Below are positions 35,901 through 46,726 of a DNA stretch of 64,000 nucleotides, in pieces (the stretch's first letter is position 1; each line of letters opens with the position of its first letter). Under the pieces are notes generated by a model. That model saw only the letters and a program-made list of their open reading frames with translations, was not told the origin of the DNA and made no database searches. The DNA is from Himantopus leucocephalus (lineage: Eukaryota; Chordata; Aves; Charadriiformes; Recurvirostridae): assembly GCA_003993805.1 (NCBI GenBank), contig RSEF01000006.1:28579918-28643917 (forward strand), given 5' to 3'. Position numbers and translations under genes: made by a program.

Positions 35901-38900
35901 AAGATCAGAGACAGCAATGGGGAAGTGGAAGCCTGCTCCCTGTTTTATGCAGAACGGAGGCGGGATATGCCCTTTTATGAAGTTCAGCAGAGAAAAACTT
36001 GGGTTGCTTTCACACTCGCATTCCTACATACCGTGCCCTACCAGTCAGCCTTGTACTAATCTTCACGGACCTTTGAAGGCATGAAACGACATGCAGTGTA
36101 AATGAAATCTAAGCCACACCGTACCAGATTATTGGTGCCAGCCAGTTTTAGAAGGCTGACACCAGCGCCAAGTGAAACAGGTACAATGGTAGGAGATGTC
36201 TTGTACCACCCGCAGGCATGCAGATCTCCGCAGCATCGGAGTCCCAACAGCAATGCGCGGCATGTAGAAAGCTGGTGAACCCACGGCCACTTAGGCTCAA
36301 ATGCACTTTCCTGGGGAGGAAGTGGCTTTTCCCTTGGAAACCTCAAGTCCCCAAGGTCTGCATGAGGTCAATGGAAAAAGTGATTTCTTCAGAATGTGAT
36401 TCAGAGAGCCGAAGCACAGGCTTATCTTATTGACTACAGAGGAAGCTTAATCTCTGTAGATTTAAACTAGCTTTTGTGAATAGCCAACCTCTCTTGCCCC
36501 TTAGTTTTGGGAGTTACGTTAGTCCTGGATGTGGTTAGTCCTTGGTAGGCATGCTGCCTACCGAAATTCAGGTGCTGCAGACCCAAGCTAAGAGAAGCTT
36601 GTCCACCAGAGCGTAGAATGTCCTGTTGGATCCTGCTTGGTCCTTTCGAGTTACTCTGGGATGTCAGAAATGGATTTGCAAGTACCAGAAGAATGAAATG
36701 AAGTCAAGAAAGGTTGGTTTCTTTAGGGATGGCCTGACTGGAGCTGGAATAATAAGCATCTGTTTCAGTTTAACTGAGTTTTTCATTCCAGCCTTTCTCT
36801 CCTTTCAAAGTACAGACAACTGAAGCCTTTAATTTGCCCTGTCTTTCACTGTGGAGAAAAGCAGGAGTTTCTAACAGCTGATACTATCCTTTCTGGAATA
36901 TCTACACTAAAAAAAATACAGTTTATTGTCTGTTGTGAATGAAAAAGCTCTTGCTTGTTTCTGTTGTTTGTAGTGTTGACTTTGAAAGATAAATTGTTTG
37001 AACTGGTTGACTCTCCATTTGTATAACTGAAGATTAGCTTGTTTGATAGCTTGCTGGATTTGCAGTTTTCCCTTGCACTAAATAAACTGAGGAACTGCCG
37101 GCCCTGGGGCAGCTAGGACACAGTGCATCCTTGGAAAAGTTTGTGTGCGTACAAGTAAATAAGAGAAAATAATTTCATGCATGGCATTCTGGGTGTGCTG
37201 TTCTGTTTCTGTGTTTATATGTTGTGTCTTTCCACCTGGAAGAGCTCCTGTAAGACCTAGGAAGTCTGTTCAAAAAATTGCTAACAGCCTGACAGACATA
37301 GATAGGTGGCTAATGAGTTGAAAGTTGAAGCTGGCAGGACCAGAATTGTTTTTTACATGATAGTTTTACAACCCTGAATCATGCTACTTGGTTTTGAGAA
37401 CGTAGGTGCCTTAATCAAACTCTGTCCTTTTATCATACATTTGCTTTGTAGAACCAACTGAAGGAAAAAGCAAAAATAATTTCTTCTCACTCAAGTAAGC
37501 AGACCTGACTCTGAACACATAAAAGGAACAGACAGTAAAAATAGCAACATCTTACTGTACTGTAGTCCTTCAAAGAGAACCACATTTTGAGGTTCCCCTT
37601 CTTTGCATCCTTCTTTCTATTGCAACAGCATCTCACACCAAGCAGAAGCTTTCGCTCTGGTAGGCAGTCCCTGTTTTTGATGTGACAGATCTTCTCAGCT
37701 GCTCCGTTGCAGGATTAGCTTCTAGACATTGACAAGGGCTCTGAATGTCTATGTACGTCCTTCAGGTACTGTTTCTGTGCCTAGCACCCTTCCTCTTTCC
37801 CTGAGTTGCACCAAGTCTTCCAAGCTTCCCAGTTTTTGTAGCCCCATGATAACGGCAGCAGAGCCAAGGTTACATTCAAGGGGAAGATAGAAAAGCAGTG
37901 ACGAAGACATACACTGTTTTCATGGTTGGTATGACGCTCACAAAATGAAATGGGCTTTGTCATGCTTGAAAACATGCTTCTCTCCCCCAGAACAACTGAA
38001 CAACACATTGCAACCCTTGCTTAAGAGACTGAAGCCAAACTTCTGGTAAACCGATGATTCAAGAGAAGGGAAAGGAATAGGACAGGGCAGGAAGGTCTGG
38101 GTAGACTGAGGTGTAGATGAGAGGCAGATAAAACCTAGGACTGGGAATCTGGAGATTTAAGATGTGACAGAGGGAGATTTGGATTCACAAAGAAAGTGAA
38201 ACAGGGAATTAGAGGAGTTTTATGCTGAGACTGGCCGGCAAGGAGCTAGCAGCAGGGGATGAACAGAAGACAGCAGAATTCAGTTTGCCAGTACAAGGAG
38301 ACAAGAAGGAAGAGACAGGAAAGTCAGAGGGATAGGCAGTGAGATGAAGAACCAGACAAGACACTGAACTAGGACCTGGCATAGGCAACCAAAGTTGGAG
38401 GCCCTGTTGGAGTTTAAGAAAGGACAGACAGCCTGGGGAAGGAACAGGTGATCCACATCTGAGAGGGGAGGTCAGGCACAGGCAGAGGGGAAGGGAATGG
38501 AGTAAATGGAGTACCAGGGGAGAGCTGCGGGAGGCAGCTCCACACGGGTCAGCGCGGAGGGGTATGTGGGTGGAGAGGGGCGCAACGGACTGTGCTCGCT
38601 GGGACATCCTGACTTCCAGAGCTGGAAGTGGAACAGAGCTTCCCCATGCCTGGCTTTCACGTTGGCTCAGCCGGCAAAGAATTTGCCTCTTGTGCTGTCT
38701 GCCCCAGCCTGCAGTACAGCAACGACTAGAATTGAGTGTCCTTGGAGGAGGCAGCAGCAGCTGCCTGCCTGGGGGAGGAGAGCGGGCTTTCGTGTAGTTA
38801 GATGACAAAAATTTTACAGTTGGGAGGAGGTAGTGAAAAGGCCACATGACCAAGAGAGAAAGGGTCAATTCATTAGTCTGGCTGCCACTCAATTAAGAAA

Positions 38901-41600
38901 AGGCAAGTGGGGCTATTATATCAGAGGTATCTGAATTCAGTCAAAGATGATTCTGAAGCTGCTAGATTGATCTTGTGGTCAGCTTAAGCAAGCTCAACTA
39001 ATTAATTGCTTTATTTTAGTTCGTTGTGTAAGAGCTAGCTCCTAATAAATCGCACTGCTTTATAGAAACATGCTTGAAACAACTGTGTAAATACTAAATA
39101 GCCTTAGGAATGGTTGTATGAATCCACTGAATAATCCAAATTCCAACACTCATCCCCCTCCGCTGCTAGTCTAGATGGAGGATAACAGTCCGCTGTTGCC
39201 ATCTGTTTCTCTTCGAGTAAAAGGAGCAGAGGTCTGTGTTGGGCATACAAAGGTGGCAGCACAGCTGATGACCCACGGAGGTGCTGTGATTGATGCTGGG
39301 TGGTCCTGCACCGACAGGTGTCCTTTTCAGGAACACAGGAAGTGCTACAGGTATTAAAGGAACATTATGAAGGTTGCAAAGTGTTTAAAAGTTAGGCAAT
39401 GTCCAAATGAAATTGCCAGTGAAACCTTAATTCAGAATGTGTATGCATGTAGGTTGTGACATGCTCTTTAATTATATTTCGCCTCCTGTTTATTTCAATG
39501 TGAATGGCAGTAATTCAAGATCCTCGCACAGTTCTAGGGGTTTTCTGGGGCAATGGAGACTGAGGAACCTCTGACTTACTGTCTGTGGATCTATCTTAAG
39601 GAGAGGTACTCAGTTGCAGTGCCACAAGGTTCAAAATATGGGCCTGTCAGCGTACTCTCCTGATCCTGAGAGACCCTTAGCTAATACTTATAAGGACTGT
39701 GACTCTTATACTCACCTGCTACACTGGGCCAGGTCTATGTCGATGAAGATTTGGGGACAAACAGTGCTGATGGAGGCTGGGAGTAGGTTGGAGCTGAGCT
39801 CTCCAGCATCCAGTAGGAGGGTATAAAATTAACTACTCCATTTGTGCAGATTAAAAACAAATCCTGCATGTATGAATTCTGCCTTTGCAAAAATGTCTGT
39901 TAGTTCTGATTGTTGGCACAAGTATTACCGTAGTATCAGTCTAATCTCATAAAGACATATTTAAGAAATTGCAGCAGAAGGGTGGACTTATCACTGTACA
40001 TTTCTTGGCTGATTCCTTGTCTAGTGACAATTGTCCTGCTCTGCTTTATATCAGCTTTTCAGTTTTATGATTCGATTTATGAAAAGAGCAAACCAGTTTG
40101 AGTATAAAGTAACATTTTTTTAGATTTCAAATTGTATTTTTGAAAGCAAAGCAAGCGGAAACAAAAGTAAGATCTCTAACAGAACCAGAGTACACAGAGC
40201 ATATATCCTTTGTACATACTTCTTCAATGCTAAAGCAACTGGGCAGTGGCACTTGGCACACAAAGAGCCTGAGAAATGTAAAGGTACAGCACACAGTCAA
40301 CAAAACATTCAGATCCTCCCTATGCGTGGTGAATACACGCTATGGTCTTTAATACAGAAGACGTAGTTCTATGTAGACATCTGTGTGCCTTCAAATAAGC
40401 TGTACAACAAAAAAATCTTTCAGACTCCAAGCTTTTTGGGACAAAGCATGTATTTCCATGTCTTGTAGGGGATCAGTGCACTTTCCACACTGAAGGTTTT
40501 ACTGGGTAATAACAACAAATAAACATCCAGCCATTGTAAGAAATACTGTCACTAGGAAATTTCACCTGGTTTCTGCCCTGTGACCCATTATGCCAAAAAG
40601 CCAATTCTGCTTCTAACGCTATCCAGCATTTATTAGTAAAAAAGCGTGTAAGCACATTGAACTGTCTGATTTGCCAAAGAATAACCCAAAGGAAACTGGC
40701 AGAACCCAGATAATCGAATGTGGATAGTCTTGTTTCACTGAAACTAGCTTCCATGGTTGCCAAAAGTTGTAAAAAACTGATGGAAATAGCAGATACTTAG
40801 ATCTGACTATGTGATGTAGGAAACAGCTCCCAAATTTACTCATGGGCTTGATTCTGCTGAGGCAGCTGCTGTTCCTTTTGAACGTGAGCCAGTGGGACCA
40901 GTCCAGACCAACAAGTACTGAGCTCAATTAGTAGACTCCCACTGGCTTTAATGTTTTTTAGAAATTAGAAAGTTGAGCTACTACTGCAGTGCAGGATCCA
41001 TCTAGGCTTGAAAGGGGAACTGATTGCAACTGCCTGAGAATTTAGCATTAAAAAGCTAAACCTTTCTCAGCAAAATACCAAAAGATCTGTTATAACAAGT
41101 TGTCAAAGAACTTGCTTTTAAATCCCATCCGAAATCAAATGATGACTGATGGCAGATGCTCTGTCACGCACCTCTACGCAGAGGCACGGTTGCCACCTTC
41201 TGAATGGCGATCGCCATTTCTTGCAGCTTCCACGTATGCGTTGCAAGGGCAGCTCGGTCATGCTTAGCCTGTGCCATCTCCTATGGAAAGAATGGTCAGC
41301 ACAACGGTGTGAGGTCATAGTAGGTGCGAACTGGGGATGGTCCTGATTTTGCAGAAAAAGGAAACCTGGGAACATCGCAGTCCCCTGGTCCATCTCCTTC
41401 GTAATGTCTCAGTAGCTACAGGTGACCCGCAGCAAGGCTGGGGAAGCTGTGTGATGCACGGACAGCACTGAGAACATACGCGCTCATTACATTAGCATTT
41501 CTGATCCTGTCTGTCCTGGGGGCAAACTCTCCAGTTAAACAGTGGGACTGGCGGGAAAATAGTTCCTACTGTGATACTTCAGTGAGGAGCCGCAGCCAGT
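29961..41600. other. Non-coding stretch between the BBIP1 promoter and the 42-kb CpG island
   Basis: Contains GC-rich shoulder sequence to about 30.6 kb, then ordinary sequence with no recognisable exon, tRNA or well-preserved transposon. A purine-rich tract at 38.06-38.5 kb creates a long antisense open frame of no apparent meaning. Diverged pieces with 'cccactg..tttcagtggg' style symmetry (31.1 kb, 40.9 kb) hint at old amniote repeats. If BBIP1 uses a distal first exon at 42 kb, this would be its first intron. Confidence 0.5.
31119..31140. repeat. Perfect 10-bp inverted repeat
   Basis: TTCCCACTGA and TCAGTGGGAA separated by TT. The 'cccactgatttcagtggg' theme recurs in old amniote interspersed repeats. 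Confidence 0.8.
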
Positions 41601-41748
41601 AACGCGCGGGGCTGTGGGGCTGTCCCCCTCACTCAGGAACGTCGTGACACAAGTTTCTCCCCGCTGTCGCAGCGGTGACACGACGGAAAGTTCCACCGGA
41701 ATATGCGACCACGGGGGCTCCGGTGTGAGGCCGCGCAGGGCCGGTTAC

Positions 41749-41960
41749 CTGCCCGGGCTGCCCGACAGCCGCAGCGGTGGGGGCGGAGGGGCGGCCCGGC
41801 CCCGCGGGGCTTAGGGGACACCGAGACAAGCGGCAGAGAGAAGGGGGAGCCCAGTTTGAGCGCCCCTTGCTCCCGCTCCCGCTCCCGCCCGAGGAGCCGG
41901 CCTGCAGCCCGGCAGGCCGGTGCAGAGCCCGCACGGCCCCTCTCCCCTTCCCCGCCCCGC
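41749..41960 (-). other. Candidate non-coding first exon on the minus strand
   Basis: A GGCAG|GTAACC donor is read on the minus strand at 41749/41748, downstream of the X-box/YY1 cluster. It could be an upstream BBIP1 exon or an antisense RNA. The 5' end is a guess. No good acceptor was found between the ZNF143 motifs and the BBIP1 ATG, which argues against simple splicing to that exon. Confidence 0.3.
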
Positions 41961-41969
41961 CGCCTCGCC

Positions 41970-41984
41970 GTCGCCAAGGGCAAC
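41970..41984 (+). promoter_or_regulatory. RFX X-box
   Basis: GTCGCCAAGGGCAAC fits GTNRCC-N(0-3)-RGYAAC exactly with a 3-nt spacer. RFX X-boxes are characteristic of ciliary gene promoters, which is notable beside the cilia gene BBIP1. Confidence 0.6.
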
Positions 41985-42004
41985 CGGGCCACTTCCGCCC
42001 GCCG

Positions 42005-42017
42005 CCAAGATGGCGGC
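42005..42017 (+). promoter_or_regulatory. YY1 element
   Basis: CCAAGATGGCGGC matches the YY1 core AAGATGGCGGC, often found just downstream of transcription starts. The ATG within it opens a five-codon frame (MAAAP, stop). Confidence 0.7.
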
Positions 42018-42356
42018 GGCGCCGTAACCTGGAAGCGGTCGGTCGCCCCGCGCCTCGGCAGGCCCGCCCCCCTGGTGCCGCGGGAGGTCTGTGGGCGGGG
42101 AGTCCCGTGACGGCTCGGTGCGCAGAGACGGTGGCCGGCAGGGGCGGGCGGGGAGGGGGGGGGCCGAGCGCGCCTCGGGAGGATGGCGGAGCCGCACGGT
42201 ACGGGGCGGCCGGGTTCGGGGCCGCGGCGGGGCTCGCCGCCGCCGGGGGCGTCGGGGCGCGTTGAGGCGGCGGCTGACAGCGGGCGGGGTGGGCCTGGCG
42301 GCGGCGGGGGAGGCGGGAGGCCGCGGGCACAAAGGCGGGGAGGGCCTGGGCGGCAG
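42018..42356 (+). other. SHOC2: Candidate SHOC2 non-coding exon 1
   Basis: Sequence between the YY1 element and a strong CAG|GTAACC donor at 42357. Human SHOC2 has a non-coding first exon and a very long intron 1, which fits the lack of coding sequence through the window end. The start and identity are inferred. Confidence 0.35.
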
Positions 42357-42420
42357 GTAACCGGGCGGGGGGCGCGCCCCGTCAGTGGCGGGGGGGGGGT
42401 CGGCGGCGGGAGGCGGCGGG

Positions 42421-42467
42421 GCAGCCCAGCGCAGCCCAGCGCAGCCCAGCCCAGCCCAGCCCAGCCC
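42421..42467. repeat. GCAGCCCA/CCCAG short tandem repeat
   Basis: Imperfect units GCAGCCCAGC then CCAGC repeated inside the CpG island. Confidence 0.85.
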
Positions 42468-44746
42468 GGGCTCGGCGTACCGGCACCCGGCGAGTGTGTG
42501 TCCGTGCGTGCCCCGGCGGGGTGCAGCCCCGCCCGGCAGCCGCGGGGCCCGGGGCAGGTGGGGCGGAGCGGGGCGGGCCGGGCCGGGGGCGGCCGATCGC
42601 CCCGCCGGGCTGGGCGGCAGGGCTGCCCCGCTCCGCCGGGCGATGGCATCCACCAGCCTCCGCCACAACAACAACAACACGAAAAGAGAAAGGAGGAAGC
42701 TCCGTTTTACAGCCTCACCTCTCCTCCTCCCCTCCAGCTCCCGGTACCGAGAGCTGGCAAAGAGAAATTGAAGAGGCTTGGACGTGTGTGTAGTGGCACT
42801 GGCGCTCAGGGTAATTAATGATTACCGGCGTTCGGGGTAATGATTACATCTGCCGCTGTGTGTGCGAGTGCTGTCCCCCACCCTCCCGTATAGGCGTGAG
42901 GCTCTTTTCCTGTTTCACCCCGTGTATTTATTATTGTGGCAGTTCTGATGGAGCCCGAGAGGCAGAATCTCGTTTCAAAAGTCGTCGCCGTCCTGTCTAG
43001 CCAGGTGATTTTCCCGGTGTTTAAAACGGAGAGGTGTCGCGGAGAAGGCGGTGTGACAGCTTCCCGCGTGTATTTGTGGCTGTAGAAGGTGTTTTCACCG
43101 ACTTGTACCTGTCTTTCTCTAGGAAACGGTTGAAAAGCTGTAGTAACCTTAGGTAAGGTGAACGGCTGTGTGTGTTGACTAAAATCGCAACTGGGCGTGA
43201 GCTGTACAGAAATTCGGCGCGACTGAAGTTTAGTGAAACTGTGTTGCTGCTTCACTTTACCGGCCTATTTAGGAGCAGGTACAGAGATGGAATAAAAAGT
43301 CGCAATGTGTGAGAAAACAATTACAAAGTACTGAAATAGTACTAGTAATTTTTAACTCGCGTATTTGAGGTGGGACTGTGGAAGCATACGTTTTCTTCAG
43401 TTCTGCACATGTGCAGACACTTTTGGGGCAGAATATTCATGATCAAGGAGTTGTAATTGTGTGTCCTGTCACTGCTGCAGTACTTGGTCAGGGTTTTTTT
43501 GGACAAAAAAATAGAAACTAAGATGGTTTTAATAACTACCTTCAGGGTCTTAATTTTCTACTGTTTCTTGTTTGCATCTTTGACTTTCTACTTATTGTTT
43601 CTTTTTTTTTACCTTCTAAACTGTTTTTTTTTTTTAATCACTAGTCATTATTGGATGCTTCTATTTATAAAATCAAGGGCTTAAAGTAGGTGGCGGTCAA
43701 ATTAAGTCACACTTATTTACAGCCATATTTCAGGCATATGTTGTATGGTGATCTTGATATAATCCTAGCCTGGTTTTGGGAAAGATTTACTGTATCCTAT
43801 GAATTTGTTATTACACTGTTGTGCATACATTTTAATTTTAGTAACACCCTTATCCTCTTAATTCCTGTTGAATGATTTGGGTTTGACTATTTGGTTTTCT
43901 ATGTAATTATTCTTCGCTCTGGATGACTAAAATGGGAGATTATTTTAGTAATTTGAAGCTGGATTCCTTTTAATTTAGGCTAATGTTTGTCAGCCATCAG
44001 GATTTCTGCATGTGTGGCAAGGCAAAACATGTACATCAGGCAAAACTAATTTTATATATAATCTTGTAATACAGAAAGATGATTCCAGACAAAGCTGTCC
44101 TTGAGTCCACAGCCTTCCTTTGAGGAATACTGAGAAATCCTCAAAGAAGATGCTGTCTTCTGCCACGTCCCTCTGTTCTGCTCTTTCTAGAAATGTTAAA
44201 CAATCCCCAGCAATTTTTCTTAGGGATGATGGTAAGGGTAGGGTCGATAAACAGTGCTGATTGCGAATAGCTGCTGTTTCCAGTCTAGTTTTTCCTTTCC
44301 AGCGTGACATATCTGTAAGGCAGGAGGTGCTGGGAGGGGCGTTCCTTTGTTATGTTGACACTTAAATCCCACTGACGGGTGTATTCTCCTCCAGGAATTT
44401 TGTGTGATTGAAGGGATTCCTTAAGACGACGAATATTTTCTCCAGCTGTCTTCCTGCACTCTTAGCCTATGTACAGAAATTAATTGCTCTGAAGATTGCT
44501 GTGCGTGTGCCTTTTAGGAAGCCCTTGGATTGATTGTTACTTGGCTGTGGCTTTCTAGAAAAGAATGTTTCTGCTGAAGCAGTGTGTGTGTGGCGGTCTG
44601 GGCTTGTCACCGCGCGAGCCGGCTGCCGCTGACCTCTGTACAACACCCATGAAATAGGTGGATTCGTGTGCTTGTGTGTGTGCGTGGTGCTCATGCATGT
44701 TAATTGAATTAAGGCTGTAAAAGTGTCATCTGCTTGTTACAAATGA

Positions 44747-44774
44747 GAAGGATCACATTTTGTGATCCCTTCTT
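44747..44774. repeat. Hairpin-capable inverted repeat
   Basis: Arms 44747-44758 and 44762-44774 pair over 12 bp with one bulge and a TTT loop (AGAAGGATCACA against TGTGATCCCTTCT). Confidence 0.75.
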
Positions 44775-46689
44775 GACAAGGCTGAGGAAGCCCTGCAAAT
44801 AACTGAGCTCCCTTTCAGGAAGGTTTAGTGCGATGATAAGGAAATAAAAGTGCGTTAAGAGATCTCAGATGTTCCAAAATACCAGCGAGGAGAATTAGGG
44901 TGGGTGCTAAAAAGGAGCCGTTTCTCTCTAGCAGCAGGTTCTCCTTGGTGTCTGAAGAAAGATGAAAACTTGTGTGCCCGGAGGGAGGGGAAGGCAGCGC
45001 TTGCCCCTTCCCCTCGCTGGCCGCAGCCCCCGGGACGGCTCAGCCCCAATGCCCACCTCGCCCCTGTCCCGCAGCGGCTGGGTTTCGGGTGCTTTCCCCA
45101 GGTGCAGGGCAGCCGGTAACATGTACCCACGTCCAGCCCGCCGTACCCTCTCGCTTAGTTTGGCTAGAGGCATTTCCCACCCAAAATGCTTCGAGGATTG
45201 TTGCTTTTTATATTTATTTATTTATTTTTACGGTAGCTTTGAGGATGCTGTTATAATTGAAGCGGGGCTTGCTTTCCTCTCTGTCGTTCTAATACCTTGT
45301 ATTTATTTTCACTGCATGCAGCTGCATCTCAGAGGAGATATTTCTGTCTCTCTTTCTGGTGGGTTTGTCTGTGTGTGTGAGAGAGGGCTGGGGAGGACAC
45401 AGTAGTGAAGATTAAACAGCCAGTTGTAACTGGATTGTAGAGGTAAAAAGAACTCTTGTTTACATTAAAACTGTACCAGCTAACACAGTCTAGTCTGTTT
45501 GATACAGTAGTCTTGCTATGTTACAAAATGTAACGGGATAAAATGTAACAGGTTGTACAATAAGCAGGTAATGTTTGCGGTATTAGCCATTGATCTTAAT
45601 TTGCTTTGTTTTTTTGCTGCATTGCTTGGGCTTGACTGTGTTGTGAAATACACATAACATACTATTAAATCTGGGCTTTCTCTGACACCAAATTTGGTTC
45701 AATAAAGGCATTTTCAGTACAGCAAAATAGTGGTCTCCGGATAAAAAGGGATTTTTAATTACTAAGAATTATTTCATCGTTAACCTCTAGGTAATGGATA
45801 TATTTTGTACAGAAGTTATGCCATGTTTATAATTTCTTTTAAAAAAGCATTTTTATACCACGTAGTTCATTTCTGCCTGTTTTAAGATCATTGCAGTTTA
45901 AGAAGTACTTTATCTGTATTGCTCTACAGGAGAAACACATGAGAGAATAGACCCTATCATATAATTGTAGACATGCTGATTAGCGTGAGAATATGTTAAG
46001 AGGCTGTGAATTGGTGTAGATAAATACTAGGATGCATGGTCAAAAAACTTCTTAAAACAATCCGGCATCCCTGTATAGTTGGTTCTTTTAAGGTGTACAT
46101 GTTAAANATGTTAAAAAAAAAAAAAAAAAGAAACAATTGAATGTGTTTGCTTTTTGGTTTCTCTACAAAAGTGTAGTCTGTATTCTCGGAGTAGATGTAT
46201 ATTGGATCCTAATTTGCACGCCTGCCTCCCTGTTTGTTACGAGAAGTGCTGGAGAGTATTTTCTTCCCCAGGAAAGTACATAGCTGTTTCTTTATTTTTT
46301 AAATTTTTTAGCATAGTTGAAAGTTTGCTAACCGTCTGTGTTGGCCTTTTGTGGAGAGGAGCAGCCCTGGGGAGGTGAGCTGTGATCCGGCCCGGTTGTT
46401 CATCTGGAGAAACATGCGACTGGTGCTGGCAGTAAATTGGTTGTAGCTTGCTCTTACCTTTGCCATGCTAACCCTCTACGTGCTTTTGTGTTTTAAAATG
46501 CCTCACGTTCTAGGTGCGAGCAAGATGTATGGAGCGATCCAGCAGGCAGTATTTCCACGGGTGATCCCCCAGATAGCCTATCCGGTGCAGTGGACCTGCC
46601 TACCCTGTGGTCGGAGGCTTTTTGTTATGCATGCATCCTAATTGTTTTTTCTGTTGGCATTGTACGTAGACTGAAGGGGCTGTGCACCG

Positions 46690-46726
46690 ATGCAAATAGC
46701 TTTTCTAATACCTTATGCATTTGCAT
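46690..46726. promoter_or_regulatory. Two opposed POU octamer motifs
   Basis: ATGCAAAT at 46690-46697 and its reverse complement ATTTGCAT at 46719-46726, in AT-rich intronic sequence. Both are perfect octamers; regulatory function is inferred. Confidence 0.4.

Larger units (their letters stand above)
41600..42660. promoter_or_regulatory. CpG island with bidirectional-promoter features (presumed SHOC2 promoter)
   Basis: Third CpG island. It holds an RFX X-box (41970-41984), an ETS-like ACTTCCG (41991) and a YY1 element (42005-42017) in 50 bp. Strong CAG|GTAACC donors face outwards: plus strand after 42356, minus strand after 41749. In mammals SHOC2 (+) and BBIP1 (-) share a head-to-head promoter with non-coding first exons, which fits this arrangement. 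SHOC2 is assigned only by synteny: its large first coding exon is not in the window. The 211- to 338-codon open frames here are GC artefacts. Confidence 0.65.

Noticed and set aside
38209..38892. 227-codon minus-strand open frame
   Set aside because: The plus strand is purine-rich here, so the minus strand is pyrimidine-rich and depleted of stop codons. No domain, splice or promoter support.
42183..42360. Coding start MAEPH in the 42-kb island
   Set aside because: The frame matches no known N-terminus and runs into GC-rich low-complexity sequence; better regarded as an upstream ATG in a leader.
41633..42649. 338-codon minus-strand open frame, plus 289-, 233- and 211-codon overlapping frames
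   Set aside because: CpG-island composition artefact; all are Pro/Arg/Gly-rich and overlap one another on both strands.
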